Of a DNA stretch of 64,000 nucleotides, positions 23,201-33,962 are shown piece by piece. Position numbers and translations under genes: made by a program. The DNA is from Bilabrum cf. latius (taxonomy: Eukaryota > Bigyra: Bicosoecida > Bigyra > Bicosoecida), in the NCBI GenBank assembly GCA_965178125.1, contig OZ237775.1:496001-560000 (forward strand). The letters are read 5' to 3'. Every line of letters starts with the position of its first letter. Positions within the stretch are counted from its first letter, which is position 1. The notes below the pieces were generated by a model. That model did not search any database, had not been told where the DNA came from, and saw nothing but the letters and a program-made list of their open reading frames with translations.

Positions 23201-25520
23201 TCTCTCCGTCCCACGGGCTGGTCGGTTGATGTTCCGCAGGGGCGCCGCGCATCAGCTGCCTCGCCTCGCACGCGCCGTCCCAGGCCTCGAAGGCAGCGGC
23301 AGAGGCCGCCCTCAGGGACCGGAGGAGGGCCTCGGCGCCTCCTGCAGCGGGAAGCTCCAGGGGGTACACGGAGTGGGACTCGGAGTCACAAAACAGGTGA
23401 ACTGTTTTCGATTCCGGGTCGGGGAGCGAGTCGCGGACGATCTCCGCCTGGCTGCCGCTGCCAGAGGAGGACTGCACGAGAGCGGCGGCGCCGGCCACCT
23501 GCCCCTCGGCACCCGACGGCCCCGACGGCGAAGAGGACGAAGACGAGGAAGAGGAAGAATGGGCGGGCGCGATGGACTGGGACACGGCCCGGGCCAGCTG
23601 GGCGGCTGCCTCCCCTGGTGCGCCGGTGGCCTGGGCCAGAGCGGTGCCAAGCGGTCCCGCGGCAGGCGCCGACAGGGGCAGGGCCAGCAGGGCGCGGGCG
23701 GCGGCGCGCACGGACCCTGCGGTGGCTCCGCTGGGAGCAGCAGCCGCGCTCTGGGCCGAAAGGAGCGAAGCAGCCACGGTGCCTGCGGCTGGCAGCACGG
23801 GAGCCAGCGGGCCTGCTCCCGGATTGTCCCTCGCTCCCAGGCCGGCGGCCTCACCTGCCCTTGCCCATGCCCGCGCCTCCCGCAGCATTTGTTCCCCGGG
23901 ACTGCCCCCCGCCCCGTCGACCACGGTGAGCCTGGGCAGCGGCACGAGCAGCCGGACGGACTCCACCTGTCGCCCCGGCACGGCCCTTACGGCTCCGGAT
24001 CCTCCCATCGTGCCCGCCCCATGCCTCCCCAGGACTCTCGCCTGCAGTCTCCCAAGCCTGGGCCCAGCCACCGTGCCTGCCCTGCTGCCGCCTCCCCCCG
24101 CCCACTCGATCGACCACGCTGGCTCCACCCAGCCTGCTGCACCGTCATGCGGTGCACCCGACGCCTCGTCGGGTCCGCCGCCCACTTCTGCCCCTGCCCC
24201 TGTCTTGGATACCACAGCGGTCGCCCACCCGAAGCAGTCCCCCGTATCGGCCCACCCGGCCCTCAAGGCCCGCCCGCGCGCCTCCCGCCACACGGCCTCA
24301 GCCACGGGACCGGCCCCCAGCTCGCACGAGACGATGCGCGGCGCCAGCGGAACCGCGTCCTTGACTCGCAGCGGGGGCAGCGAGGCGTGGGTCAGCGCCG
24401 CCTCTGCCGAGACCACCGCGCCAGAGGCCGAGCCCGAGCCCGCGCCATCGCTTGGGTCCGAGCCCGAAACAGAGGCAGATCGGGGCAGCACCTCGGATGC
24501 GTCCCAGGGCCGGTCCGGGTCCACCGGTGGGTTGGGCTCTCCCGCGCCCCCCGCTCTTTCGACCCTCTCGCATAGCAGCACGCACCCGAACTGCCACGCG
24601 TCCCTGCCCTCCCCCGCCCGCTCCCCCGCGCCTGGGCTCCCACCGGCACTGCCGGCATGCTACGGCCCCGCCCGGCCGCTCGAGGATGGAGACGTCGATC
24701 GTCCGCTGGAGGTTGCGCTGCTGTGCAGTGCACCCTCCTCCACCGCGAAAGAAGCCGACCTCGCCCGATCCCTGCCGTCGAGCGCGTCTGGTTCCGCTCC
24801 GTCGGCACCTGCGTGCACTGCACCCTCAGTATCGTCCTCGTGGCTGCCTTCTCTGAGCGCACACGCGGCCGCGGCGGGTGCCGGGGGGTCCACCCGGGCG
24901 AGCACCAGCACCTCCCGCTGCACGTCTCTCGAAAACATGCCTCCCGAGCCGCGCTTGGTCGCCACTGCGCGGTGCAGCAGGACCGGGCACGCAGGCGGCA
25001 GCCCAGAGTCGCCGTCCCACTCTCCTGCGGCTGCCTTCCGCGCACCGAACTCCGCGGATGTCACCGCTTGCCGCAGCCATTCGCCCTGCTGTGCGAACTT
25101 CTTGCCCCACCGATCCTCGTCCGGGCCGATGCGGCCGAGCGTGGCAAGGGTGACAGCACAAAGCGTCTGCCTCGTAGATTCGTGCACACTATCCGGCAAA
25201 TCACCAATCCCTCTTGCCGGTGACGACAGAACCTGCTCCGCGCCCTTCCGCCAAGAACCCGAGCGAGACAGCCTGCGGTGCTGGGGCCGACTTGGTGGCG
25301 TTCTTGGGCTAGCCATATCACCCTTGCCACCGCTGCTGCCAGATTCATCGCGAGATGATCCGTCAGGATCATCAATCATCCCTAAAAAGTCTGGAAGGTC
25401 AGCGAAACCCTTTCCTTCGCTGCGAACTCCATGAGACCCCGCCGTAGATGCTTGCGATCCCGTCTGGCTCGCCCTAGGCTATCCCTGGCTAGAATCAGGT
25501 TTCGATCCAAACCATGCCAT
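20175..25520 (-). CDS. FYVE-domain protein with C-terminal R-SNARE-like motif and CaaX box
   Basis: Single frame of 1,781 codons from ATG at 25518-25520 to TGA at 20175-20177, crossing TAGs at 25479, 24660 and 20577. The long N-terminal and middle part is Ala/Ser/Gly-rich with scattered ankyrin-like helices (GRNAVHLTAVREDAHEAL near residue 880). A FYVE zinc finger at about 1533-1617 has paired CxxC ligands and the SRRHHCRAC signature, so it should bind PI3P on endosomes. After the last TAG, residues about 1720-1770 match the R-SNARE motif pattern (LRGVMASNRERMAQRTERM, Arg in the zero-layer position). The protein ends GDCVIA, a CaaX box, instead of a membrane span. This recalls the lipid-anchored SNARE Ykt6. 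A role in endosomal fusion is inferred. It is divergent from the PPR-like gene 177 bases away. Confidence 0.85.
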
Positions 25521-25696
25521 GTACACTTGGTTGTACTCCAAGGCAATACCTCTGGCGAAGCCACAGCGACAAAAAAAAAGCCTGCTGCAATCGGCGAAGA
25601 TGAAGGTATGTGCTAGTCGGCAAATTTTCATACAGCCCCAGCGGGTTGCAACACATGATTCGGTAGCGAATAGAGAGCCCATGCATGGTTGCTAGA

Positions 25697-28600
25697 ATGC
25701 GACAGCTTCTGGTCCAATCGTAGCCGCTGGTTCATCCTGGGTCTGCGTCCTTCCGATTTGCTGCAGGTTGCCAGGCAGGGTATCCACAGGATAGACTCCT
25801 TCCTGCTGGGTATCGCCGCAGTTTGCACGGTACAAGTACACCTGATCCTACCGATGCTTTTGATGGCATCTCTCTGAGGACGGGCTCTGGGACTGGCCCG
25901 GCCCTCTCTGCCCATGGTCGAGGCAACAGAGGCACTACCGACCCGAATCGCGCCCAGGCACTATAGCACGTGCTCGCTTCGATAGCCAAAGCGGTCAGCT
26001 CAGTTCCACGAGGTGTAACGCAGGCCGGTAGCGGTCCTGACGATGCAGCTGCCGGCACAGGGGCGGGCGACGGGTCGTACCATCGCGCGCAGCGAGCAGT
26101 CGAGGCCGCCGTGGCGCTCGCCGAGGAGATGGGTCTGCAGCACAGAGACGCGCAGAGAGCGCTCGCGATGTATGCCGTGGCTCTGCTGCGCCGAGGCCGG
26201 TACTCTGACGTGCTCGCCCTGGGCAGCGTCCTGCGGCGGGAGGGCGTGACGGTGGTGCGCCGGCTGGTGAGGCCCATCCTGCTGGCGGCAGGCGCCGCGC
26301 GGAGGCCGGGGGACGTGGTTCCGCTGCTGCGAGAGTCCTTCGGCGTCCCTCGCCGCGCGATGGGAGTGCAGGAGCTGACCCGGATCGTGGAGCTGGCGGC
26401 GGGCACACGATCCTGGCTTGGGCTGCGGCCCCTGCTGCCCATGTGCCTCGGGAGGTACATCGATCGGCTGCCAGCCAGCACGCTGGCGGATCTTGGGCTG
26501 GTGGCGGCACACTACAGGTGTGACGAGTGGATGGATCGAGCGGTGGGCGAGTTGGTGCGCAGGCGCAGGTCGAGGCAGCAGAGGCAAGCCGAAGAGGCCT
26601 CCAGGGGGAACACGCAGCGGAGTGGGGGGAGTGGTGTGACGAGTGAAGCGTCCTCTCCGATCCCACGGGTAGACTCCCCGGAAAAGGCACGGGAGGCGGT
26701 TCTAACCGAGCTGGCCCAGCGGTGCGGCGCGGCCTGGGGCAGGGCCAGGGTGACCGGGTCCAGACGGAGGGACGGGGGGCGGGCGAGAGAGCAGCAGAAG
26801 TGGGCCGATAAAGCCAGGGAACAACTGCCCGACGAGGTGCTGGAGGCGGTGGGGGCCGACAGCGCCTCGGCTGCCAGGCACGACGGCGGTGTGACGAGTG
26901 AGGCTGGGCAGGCGCGGGAGGACGTGCACGGCGACTGGGCGGGCGCGCTGTGGGGGCTGGTGCATTGCATGGAGGTGCAGACGGGGCGCGTGTGGACGGA
27001 CGGGAGGCAGCTGGCACTGCGGGTGCTGGCCGAGTCTGACACGGCGGCTGCACCGCTTGAGGCTGCTGAGTCAGTTCCAATGGATGGGGGTAGCGATGCA
27101 GGCCCGGAGTTTCATGAGGGGATCTAGGAGGAGGAAGGAGATGGGGCGGTGTCCGAGTGGTCGCTGGGAGTGTGGGGCGAGGACGAGCTGGCAAGGGCGA
27201 GGGCGACTGCACGAGGGCATGCAATGGGCAGCGAAGGGAGCGCAACTGGGGACGCGATGGCGGGCAACGGCCAGGGAGGTGCAGCAGCACCTGGCAGCGA
27301 CTCGAGGAATTTCTTGCCGCCAGCCAGGGTGCTGAGACCAGTCGCACCCTCTCTTGCCGCTGCCTCACTGCTCCGATCGAATGCACCTCTGCGAGCGCTG
27401 GCCAGGGAGGAGGCATCGGGTGCAGCGCACGGCGGTGCGCAGCCGAAGCTGCGGCTCTCTGCTCTGGGGTACCGCCGCATGCTGCAGCTCGGCCTGTCTT
27501 GTTCCCTGGGAGGCGAGCCCTGGCACGCCCGCGCCCTCCTCGACGTGCTGGCCCAGACCCACGTCCCCGGTGCGATGCACGGGGAGCAGGTGCAGATGGC
27601 CAGGGAACTGGCGAGGCTCGCGGCGGAGGAGGCGCAAAGGGAGGAGCAGGAGCAGGAGCAAGAGGAGGAAGGAGCAGAAGAGGGGGAGGGGGATGCTGTG
27701 AGGTTGGGTGATCGAGAGGGGCAGGTGGGCAGCGGCGGCATGCCGCAGCCGGTGCACCGCGCACCACCAGCTGCCTCTGCTGCCGCCCCTGTGGTAGTGC
27801 TCACTGGAGGCACAAAGCTGGGGGACGGAAAGATTCGGAATCGGAAGAAACGACACGACGCTTGGGCGCTGCAGGAGGGTCATCACCTGCCCGCTGTGCA
27901 TGAGGCGGTGCTCGCGTGCGGCGGGGCGGGGGAGTGCGTCAGGTGGGCCAGGCGACTGGACGGGATGGGGCCCAAGGCAGTGGCCAGCGCGCTGCCGTTC
28001 GCGTTCGAGTGGGCGAGGGCAGCTGCAGAGTCTTCGCCCGGGGAATCGCTTGGGGATGTGGGTGGGATCGGTCAAGAATCGGGTGATCTGGTCGACAGTG
28101 GTGCAGTCAATCATGGTGGTGCGAGTCACCGTGTTGGTGGGCAGCAAGTGTCGCAGTGGCTTCGCGAGCGCGGGGAGCTTGATTGGCGGGTTCACCGGTG
28201 GATTTGGTACGCTGTGGTGGGCAAAGAGGGGGCCAGGGCCGCTCGTTTCGGCGGAAGCACTGACAGTGGCAGCATCGGTGCAACGGGCGGGGGTGTCCAT
28301 AGCGGCTCTAGTATGGCGGGCTCTGAGGCAGAAGAGATCGGAGCTATTTCCGTCGATTCCTTGCCCGGCGACATTCGAACGGGTGGGCGCGGGTATGCGC
28401 GGCTCAGGCTAGTCATGGGTGGGCGAGTGCATGGAGGGCATCCAGGGCAGGAGCATGGGCGAGAGGGGGGAGGAGGCGGCTAGGAGAAGGGGGGGCGCGG
28501 TGGGGCTGCTGCTGCTGCCGACTCGCTGCCTCCCATGGTGCTGCTGCCCTGGGGGGCTGCGGAACCGGGACAGCGTCCCGTGCGCGGCGCCGGCGATGAC

Positions 28601-30166
28601 AGCACGGGAGAGAAGTCGGATGAGCTAGCGGGTAGTTGGGAGGTCGGTGACAGAGAGCACGCACAGGAGCAAGAGAATCTGGAGGGCAGAGATTCGGGCG
28701 TGCGCAGTTCGGCAGACGACGATGGGTTGTACAGAGATGAGTCTGGTATAACGGAGGATCAGGTGGTGGAAATCGACGTCGAGGAGGGGGGTGTAGAGGG
28801 TGAGATGGAGGGGAGCGGGGAGTACCTGCCGAGGGACGGGTGGGCGGGGCCGAGGGTGCTTCTAGCCAGGGGGGCCGTGAGAGCCGACGTGCTCGGGGCG
28901 ATCCAGGGAACAAATAGGAGGGGGTTGGGGAAGGGTCGTATGGGTGCCAGTGGTGGCAGTAGTGGCATAGGGCCGGCCCTCGTCGCCCTGTCGGTTGGCG
29001 ACCTCGCGGCTGCTTGTTCCCTGGGGGTTAGAACCGCCCTGGTGAGCGGGCGGCGGGAGCACGCCGCGAGCCGCGCCATCGCTGCCGTGGCGCTGCTCGC
29101 CCGTGCCTCTGCCGGCGGCATGGATCCGGAGTCGAAAGCGAGGGCGCTGCTGGCGGCGGTGCGCTGCGTAGCCGTCGTGGGAGAGCCTCCCGAGGGGGAT
29201 GGGGCAGTGGCTAGGGAACAAGGAGACGGGGGGAGGTCGGGTGCATCGCACGGTGGTGCTCCCAGAACGGTCACGGGGGCCGTGCGGGAGGCAGAGGCGG
29301 GCGGGCCCCGTGGGAAGCTGAGGAGGATCGCGGATCAGGCCGGGAGGGTGGCCGGGCGGGAATCGCTGGGGCATGCGCTGGAGGCTGCTGGGATGGTCGG
29401 GGGCCATGGCAGTGTGACGAGTACAAGTGGGAGTGCACGGGAGGATGGGCACGGACAAGGGAGTGGCACCGGGGGTCCTGTCTCTCTTGCAGGCATCGCG
29501 GCCGATGCAGCCACTGCCGCCGACTGGGCCCAGCGCCTGGATTCGGAGCCGGAAACCGCCGCGCCTCGCCTGCTGGCAGCTCTGCTGGAAGAGCTCCGGG
29601 TCTTGGCTGCGTCCGTGCCAAGGGCCAGGGGTGGCCAGGGTAGTGACCCCACCTTGGGGAGGGTGCTCTCAGGGGTCATCGGGGCAGCGACCCAGCTTGC
29701 GGTCCGGTGCCTCTCCTCCAGCGGGGCACTGGGGAAGGGGGCCGCGGGTTTGTGGTGTGACGAGTGCGATGGTGCATTGCATGGCGGTGCACGGGATGCC
29801 GTGCTCCAGCTGGCGCTGCTTGGCCGGGCCAGGATGGCCATGAGGGACTGTGCCACTGCCACACTGTCCGGTGGTGAACGAGACCAGGCCTCCCGTGGCG
29901 GCGCAGCGACTTCAACTCCACCGGTGGATTGCCTGGTTCACACGCTGGACAAGGCGAGGAGAGGGGCCGTGGGCGGGGATCTCGACCTGCTCCGGGAGGC
30001 GGGGATGCAGCTGCTGCCGGTGGTGGGGCGAGCCGCGGTGGACGGAGGCCCACAGGAGGAGGCGGCGCTGGAGCGGCTCCTGCGGCTCATAGCGAGGTCG
30101 GGCCGGCGGGGAGGAGGAGCCCCTGCCGGAGATGTGCAAACAATGGCGATGGGGAGATTGAGTTGA
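25697..30166 (+). CDS. Large PPR/helical-repeat-like protein, probably organelle-targeted
   Basis: Frame of 1,489 codons from ATG at 25697 to TGA at 30164-30166, with TAGs at 25721, 25964, 27125 and 28481. The N-terminus (MRQLLVQSqPLVHPGSASFR, q = TAG) is rich in Arg/Ser/Ala and poor in acids, like a mitochondrial or plastid presequence. Residues 90-280 show repeated amphipathic helices (AQRALAMYAVALLRRGRYSD, VLRREGVTVVRRLVRP) of PPR/TPR type, as do later blocks near 27460-27610 and 29480-29830. Between blocks lie Gly/Glu-rich inserts, including an EEQEQEQEEE stretch near 27640. PPR proteins act in organellar RNA processing, but I could not define clean 35-residue repeats. The gene carries several dispersed short motifs described under findings. 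Confidence 0.75.
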
Positions 30167-30372
30167 CTGCAACTGACTTGATCAGCGATAGGGATTCGAC
30201 TAGCCTACATTGGTAATCGTACGGCCACTTCACGCATTCACAATCGACCAGATTCCTCCTTTGGTCGCAAGTACGAGTTGATCATCCCACCTGCTAAATC
30301 AATTCAGAAAAGTATGGCTCGCACAGCATGGGGTGATGCAGGCGCAAAAATGCTGAATGCGAAGTTGTGCGA

Positions 30373-30642
30373 TCACGCGAGGCCAAAACGACCGCTGTTG
30401 GCACTGGTTGCAAAACGAAACACAGTCTCACTCTTATATGTTCCGATTTTCCCACCTCCGTACTGCTCGACTACTTCTGGCTGGAGAGGGGTCCTCACGC
30501 CCTGGGCTTCCTGCTTGTTGGAAGCACGCACACGCTCAAGGTATGCTGCCGGGCCGGCATTGAAATAGTACTGCACAAGCGCAGCCCCTACAACAAAAAC
30601 AAAAGCCCCTCCTATCAACTTGCCGCTGGCCACGCTCGCCAT
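30373..30642 (-). CDS. Small single-pass membrane protein, hypothetical
   Basis: ATG at 30640-30642 opens a frame of 89 codons ending in TGA at 30373-30375; an in-frame ATG 33 bases upstream is an alternative. The N-terminus has one hydrophobic helix (GKLIGGAFVFVVGAALVQYY) followed by a charged tail. That shape is common in small mitochondrial inner-membrane or assembly proteins. I do not recognise the family. A GTGAGA word near 30421 could be a splice donor, so the C-terminus is uncertain. Confidence 0.5.
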   Translation of the reverse strand: MASVASGKLIGGAFVFVVGAALVQYYFNAGPAAYLERVRASNKQEAQGVRTPLQPEVVEQYGGGKIGTYKSETVFRFATSANSGRFGLA

Positions 30643-31104
30643 GATACACTTTGCTCGTGCTGCAAAATAAATCACTCCGGTAGTGTTGTGAGGTGCTTTT
30701 TACAATAAACCAATTTCTGGAAGCACCCACATTGAGCCGCTCACAAAGGCGAAATGTGCTTCTCCCGAAAGCATCTAAGGTGTAATATGAGTACGAGCTG
30801 GCTTTGAAGCACATAATTATGAGCGCAGGCCTACTCAAGCGATCGGCACGATTTTTTTCAACCAAGATTGGTGCCTGTCAACCTTAACCAGCTGAAGAGA
30901 GCCGTACCATTCCAACGATCCCCAGTGATTACGCACACACCACAATCCTGATTCACCGGCCCATGGCCTCTTCCAGCATTCGCACGCTAAACACCAGAAT
31001 CCACCATAATTTCAAGATGAAGATCCAAGTTTGTGGGTTCGTTCGCAATTGAAAATCTGCTGGAATTCACACGAGGACAGTTGCAGCCCCAGAACTTGCT
31101 GAAA

Positions 31105-32439
31105 ATGGTCAGCGATTCTATCAGTTGGTTCGATGTTTCATCAGGGTTGCTTGGAGGAGTTGCGTTGTCTTCCTTTGCTTTAAAGCTGATGTCCGGTGGT
31201 CTCAAACAAGCTCTAGGATCATAGCTGAAGGAGCTCATTGCTGCTTCGACGTCCAACGTTGTGCTTGCGTTTCTGACCGGTACGGTGGCTACAGCTGTCA
31301 TGAGCTCGTCCACTGCCACGTCGCGCCTGGTCGTAGAGCTCGTATCGGTGGGAGCAATGACATTCGAGCAGTCCCTTGGAGTTAGTCTTGGTATCAACGT
31401 TGGATCTACTGTGGCAACGCAGCTCGTGGCACTTAAACTGACCGACTGGGCGCTGTTAATCGTCGCGGTAGGCTACGTTGTGCAAGCCTTCGCTGGGAAG
31501 CGGAGCGCCAGCGGAGAAGGCGTCGGGCGGTCGGTGCTGGGCCTGGGGCTGCTGTTTCTCGGGATCGATCTCATGAGCAAATCCATGTCTCCGCTCAAGG
31601 AGTATCCCCCCTTCCTCTCTGCTCTGGCTGCACTGAGCCAGCCCGCTCTCGGCGTGCTCGCAGCCGCTCTGCTCACCGCCCTCGTGTAGTCCTCGGCCGT
31701 CGTGATCGCCATCGTCATGACACTGGCAGGGAAGGGCCTGATCCCGCTGCCCATGGCAGTGTCTCTCGTGGTGGGCGCCAACGTGGGCACGTGCTCGTCT
31801 GCCCTGCTGAGCGCACTCGGTGGAAGGAGAGAGACCATGCGAGTGGCGGTCACCTATCTGCTGTACAAGGCGGCGGGGGCCATCCTCTGTCTCATGGCAC
31901 TTGGGCCGATGGCAGCCGCCGTGGCTCGGCTCTCGGCGCCTGGTGGGGCGGGGCAGGCGCTGGTCGAGGCCGAGGCTGCGGATAGGGCCGGGGCTGCGGA
32001 TGGGGAGGGGGAGAGTGGTGTGACGAGTGATATCGGAGAGCTGCGCCGCGCAGTGGTGCCGCAAGTCGTCGCAAACGTGCACGTGGTGTTTAATCTGGGC
32101 GTGGGCCTGTTGTTCCTTCCGCTGACGTCACAGGTGAGTCGCCTAATGACGGTGCTAGTGCCGCCCGAGCACTGCAGTGCCAGCACCAGCACGCAGGGAG
32201 CCGGCGTGAAGGGGCACAGGGCAATTGGCAGAGATGGAAGCAGCGAGGCGGAGGGTTAGAATGGAGAGTAGGTTCAGTCCGGGAAGCTGTCCCCCGCCCC
32301 TGTGACGACGACGACGACGGAGCTTTTGCAGGCCGGGCACCAGGCGCTGGGCAGGAGGAGGACCCTAACTGGGACTGCGGCGGGGCGGCGGGGAAGCAGC
32401 CGGGGGCGAGCGGGGGCTCGAGATTCTCGGGTTGCCTGA
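31105..32439 (+). CDS. Na+/phosphate cotransporter family II (NptA/SLC34-type) protein
   Basis: Frame from ATG at 31105 to TGA at 32437-32439 (444 codons), with TAGs at 31222, 31687, 32257 and 32269. It carries the two inverted repeats of the Na/Pi-II family: LLGGVALSSFALKLMSGGL then ATAVMSSSTATS in the first, and LGLGLLFLGIDLMSKSMSPL then TALVqSSSAVVIAI in the second. The QSSS motif is the family signature that lines the substrate site, and its Gln is encoded here by the TAG at 31687. Hydrophobic helices continue to about 32130, followed by a polar tail that crosses two more TAGs. An in-frame TGA lies upstream at 31018 and coding-like sequence begins at 31033, so a short 5' exon probably exists. 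Function inferred: sodium-coupled phosphate uptake at a membrane. Confidence 0.88.
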
Positions 32440-32770
32440 ATTCTTCAGGTGGCGATGGGCAGTGCTTGTGTTGTGCGACTTGACGTGTATAACTTTGATC
32501 CAAGTCTGTGTATGAGCTTCAAGTTGCCTCAAAACTACGATTGGAATAGCGGTGGCATATGGAGATATCCTGGCTCAACCGGGCGATACAACTGCTAGGT
32601 GCGTATGACGTCCAGATGCATGCTGCTGCTACTGCTGCTGCATGCATGCTCTCATCCATCCGAGCTCTCCCCAGCCTGCACTCATCACACAGTCATGGAC
32701 GACACCTGGCCGCACCTCCCTTCCTTCTTCACAGGTCATATCGATCTAGTTCTGCCGGGAGTTCTACGCA

Positions 32771-33962
32771 ATGAGAAATGGGCTGTGTCGTATCCGCTAG
32801 GCATTGCCGAGGGTGGGGCTTGTGCCGAGATCTCGCTCAATGGCAATCGCCACGTCAACATTTGCGGCGGACAGTCTTGAACCGAATGTGGAACTGACTC
32901 GCATGAACTTGTTCACTGCAATCAATGACGCCATGCGAATTGCTTTGAAGTCTGACGAAACCGCCGTGAGAGAAACGCCTGATTTGCGCATGGTGTTGCA
33001 TATCCGGCTGCGCTCCATCTGCAAGTCCTGAGTATCTGCCTTCATATTTGTCGCAGGCGGTGTTTGGCGAGGATGTAGGCTTTGGAGGGGTATTTCGATG
33101 CAGTATGGGACTCCGCGATGAGTTTGGCTCTGACCGTGTGTTTAATACCCCACTGTGCGAGCAGGGCATTGCTGGCTTCGCGATCGGGTACGCTGCGATG
33201 GGCCGGACGGCCATCGCAGAGATGTAGTTTGCAGACTACATATTTCCTGCATTTGATCAAATCGTGAACGAGGCCGCAAAGTATCGATACCGATCTGGAG
33301 GCCAGTTCAACGTTGGATCCCTGACTTTCAGGGCGCCGTACGGAGCAGTCGGCCACGGCGGACACTACCACTCGCAAAGTCCTGAAGCGTACTTTGCCCA
33401 TACGCCCGGCCTCAAGATCGCGATCCCAAGGAGCCCTGTAGAAGCAAAAGGCCTGCTTCTTTCGTGCATCAGGGACCCTAACCCTTGCCTGTTCTTTGAA
33501 CCGAAGGCGCTGTACAGGGCAGCAGTTGAAGAAGTCCCTGTTGGTGACTATGAGATTCCTCTCGGAAAGGCAGATATCGTGCAAGAAGGAAGTGATGTCA
33601 CGGTCGTCGCATACGGTTCTTAGGTTCATGTGATGCAGAAGGCTTGCAAAGCGGCTGAAGAGCTGCATGGAATATCATGTGAGCTGATCGATCTCAGGAC
33701 CCTTCTCCCATGGGACGTGGAAACTGTCGAAACAAGCGTTAAGAAGACTGGAAGGCTCGTTATTTCACACGAAGCGCCCAAGACGATGGGCTTTGCTGCA
33801 GAGGTTGCAGCAACTATCCAAGAACGGTGCTTCTTGCATTTGGAAGCGCCTATTGGACGTGTATGTGGTCTAGACACGCCATTCCCGCTTATCTTTGAGC
33901 AGCAGTACGTGCCCGATCACTTAAAGGTGTTGGAGCAGGTAGCTGGTATCATGAAGTACTGA
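32771..33962 (+). CDS. BCKDHB: Branched-chain 2-oxoacid dehydrogenase E1 beta subunit, mitochondrial
   Basis: Two exons, 32771-32965 and 33057-33962, with a 91-base intron (donor GTGAGA, acceptor CGCAG), encode 366 aa ending in TGA. TAGs are at 32798, 33225 and 33621. The presequence ([20 protein letters not shown]) is typical of mitochondrial import. The mature part follows the family closely: [67 protein letters not shown] and [14 protein letters not shown]. Two TAGs occupy positions where animal E1-beta has Gln: AEMqFADYIFP and AYGSqVHVM. With E1-alpha it decarboxylates the keto acids of Leu, Ile and Val. The E2 partner is encoded 10 kb away at 43545-45206. Confidence 0.97.

Noticed and set aside
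22021-24575. Long open frames on both strands opposite or beside the FYVE/R-SNARE gene (for example 22629-24575 plus, 22021-23271 minus)
   Set aside because: GC-rich coding DNA leaves alternative frames open. Their translations are Arg/Pro/Gly/Ala-rich without domains, whereas the minus-strand frame holds the FYVE and SNARE motifs.
30536-30865. Minus-strand frame overlapping the small membrane protein
   Set aside because: It overlaps the better candidate at 30373-30642 in another frame and shows no domain or targeting pattern.
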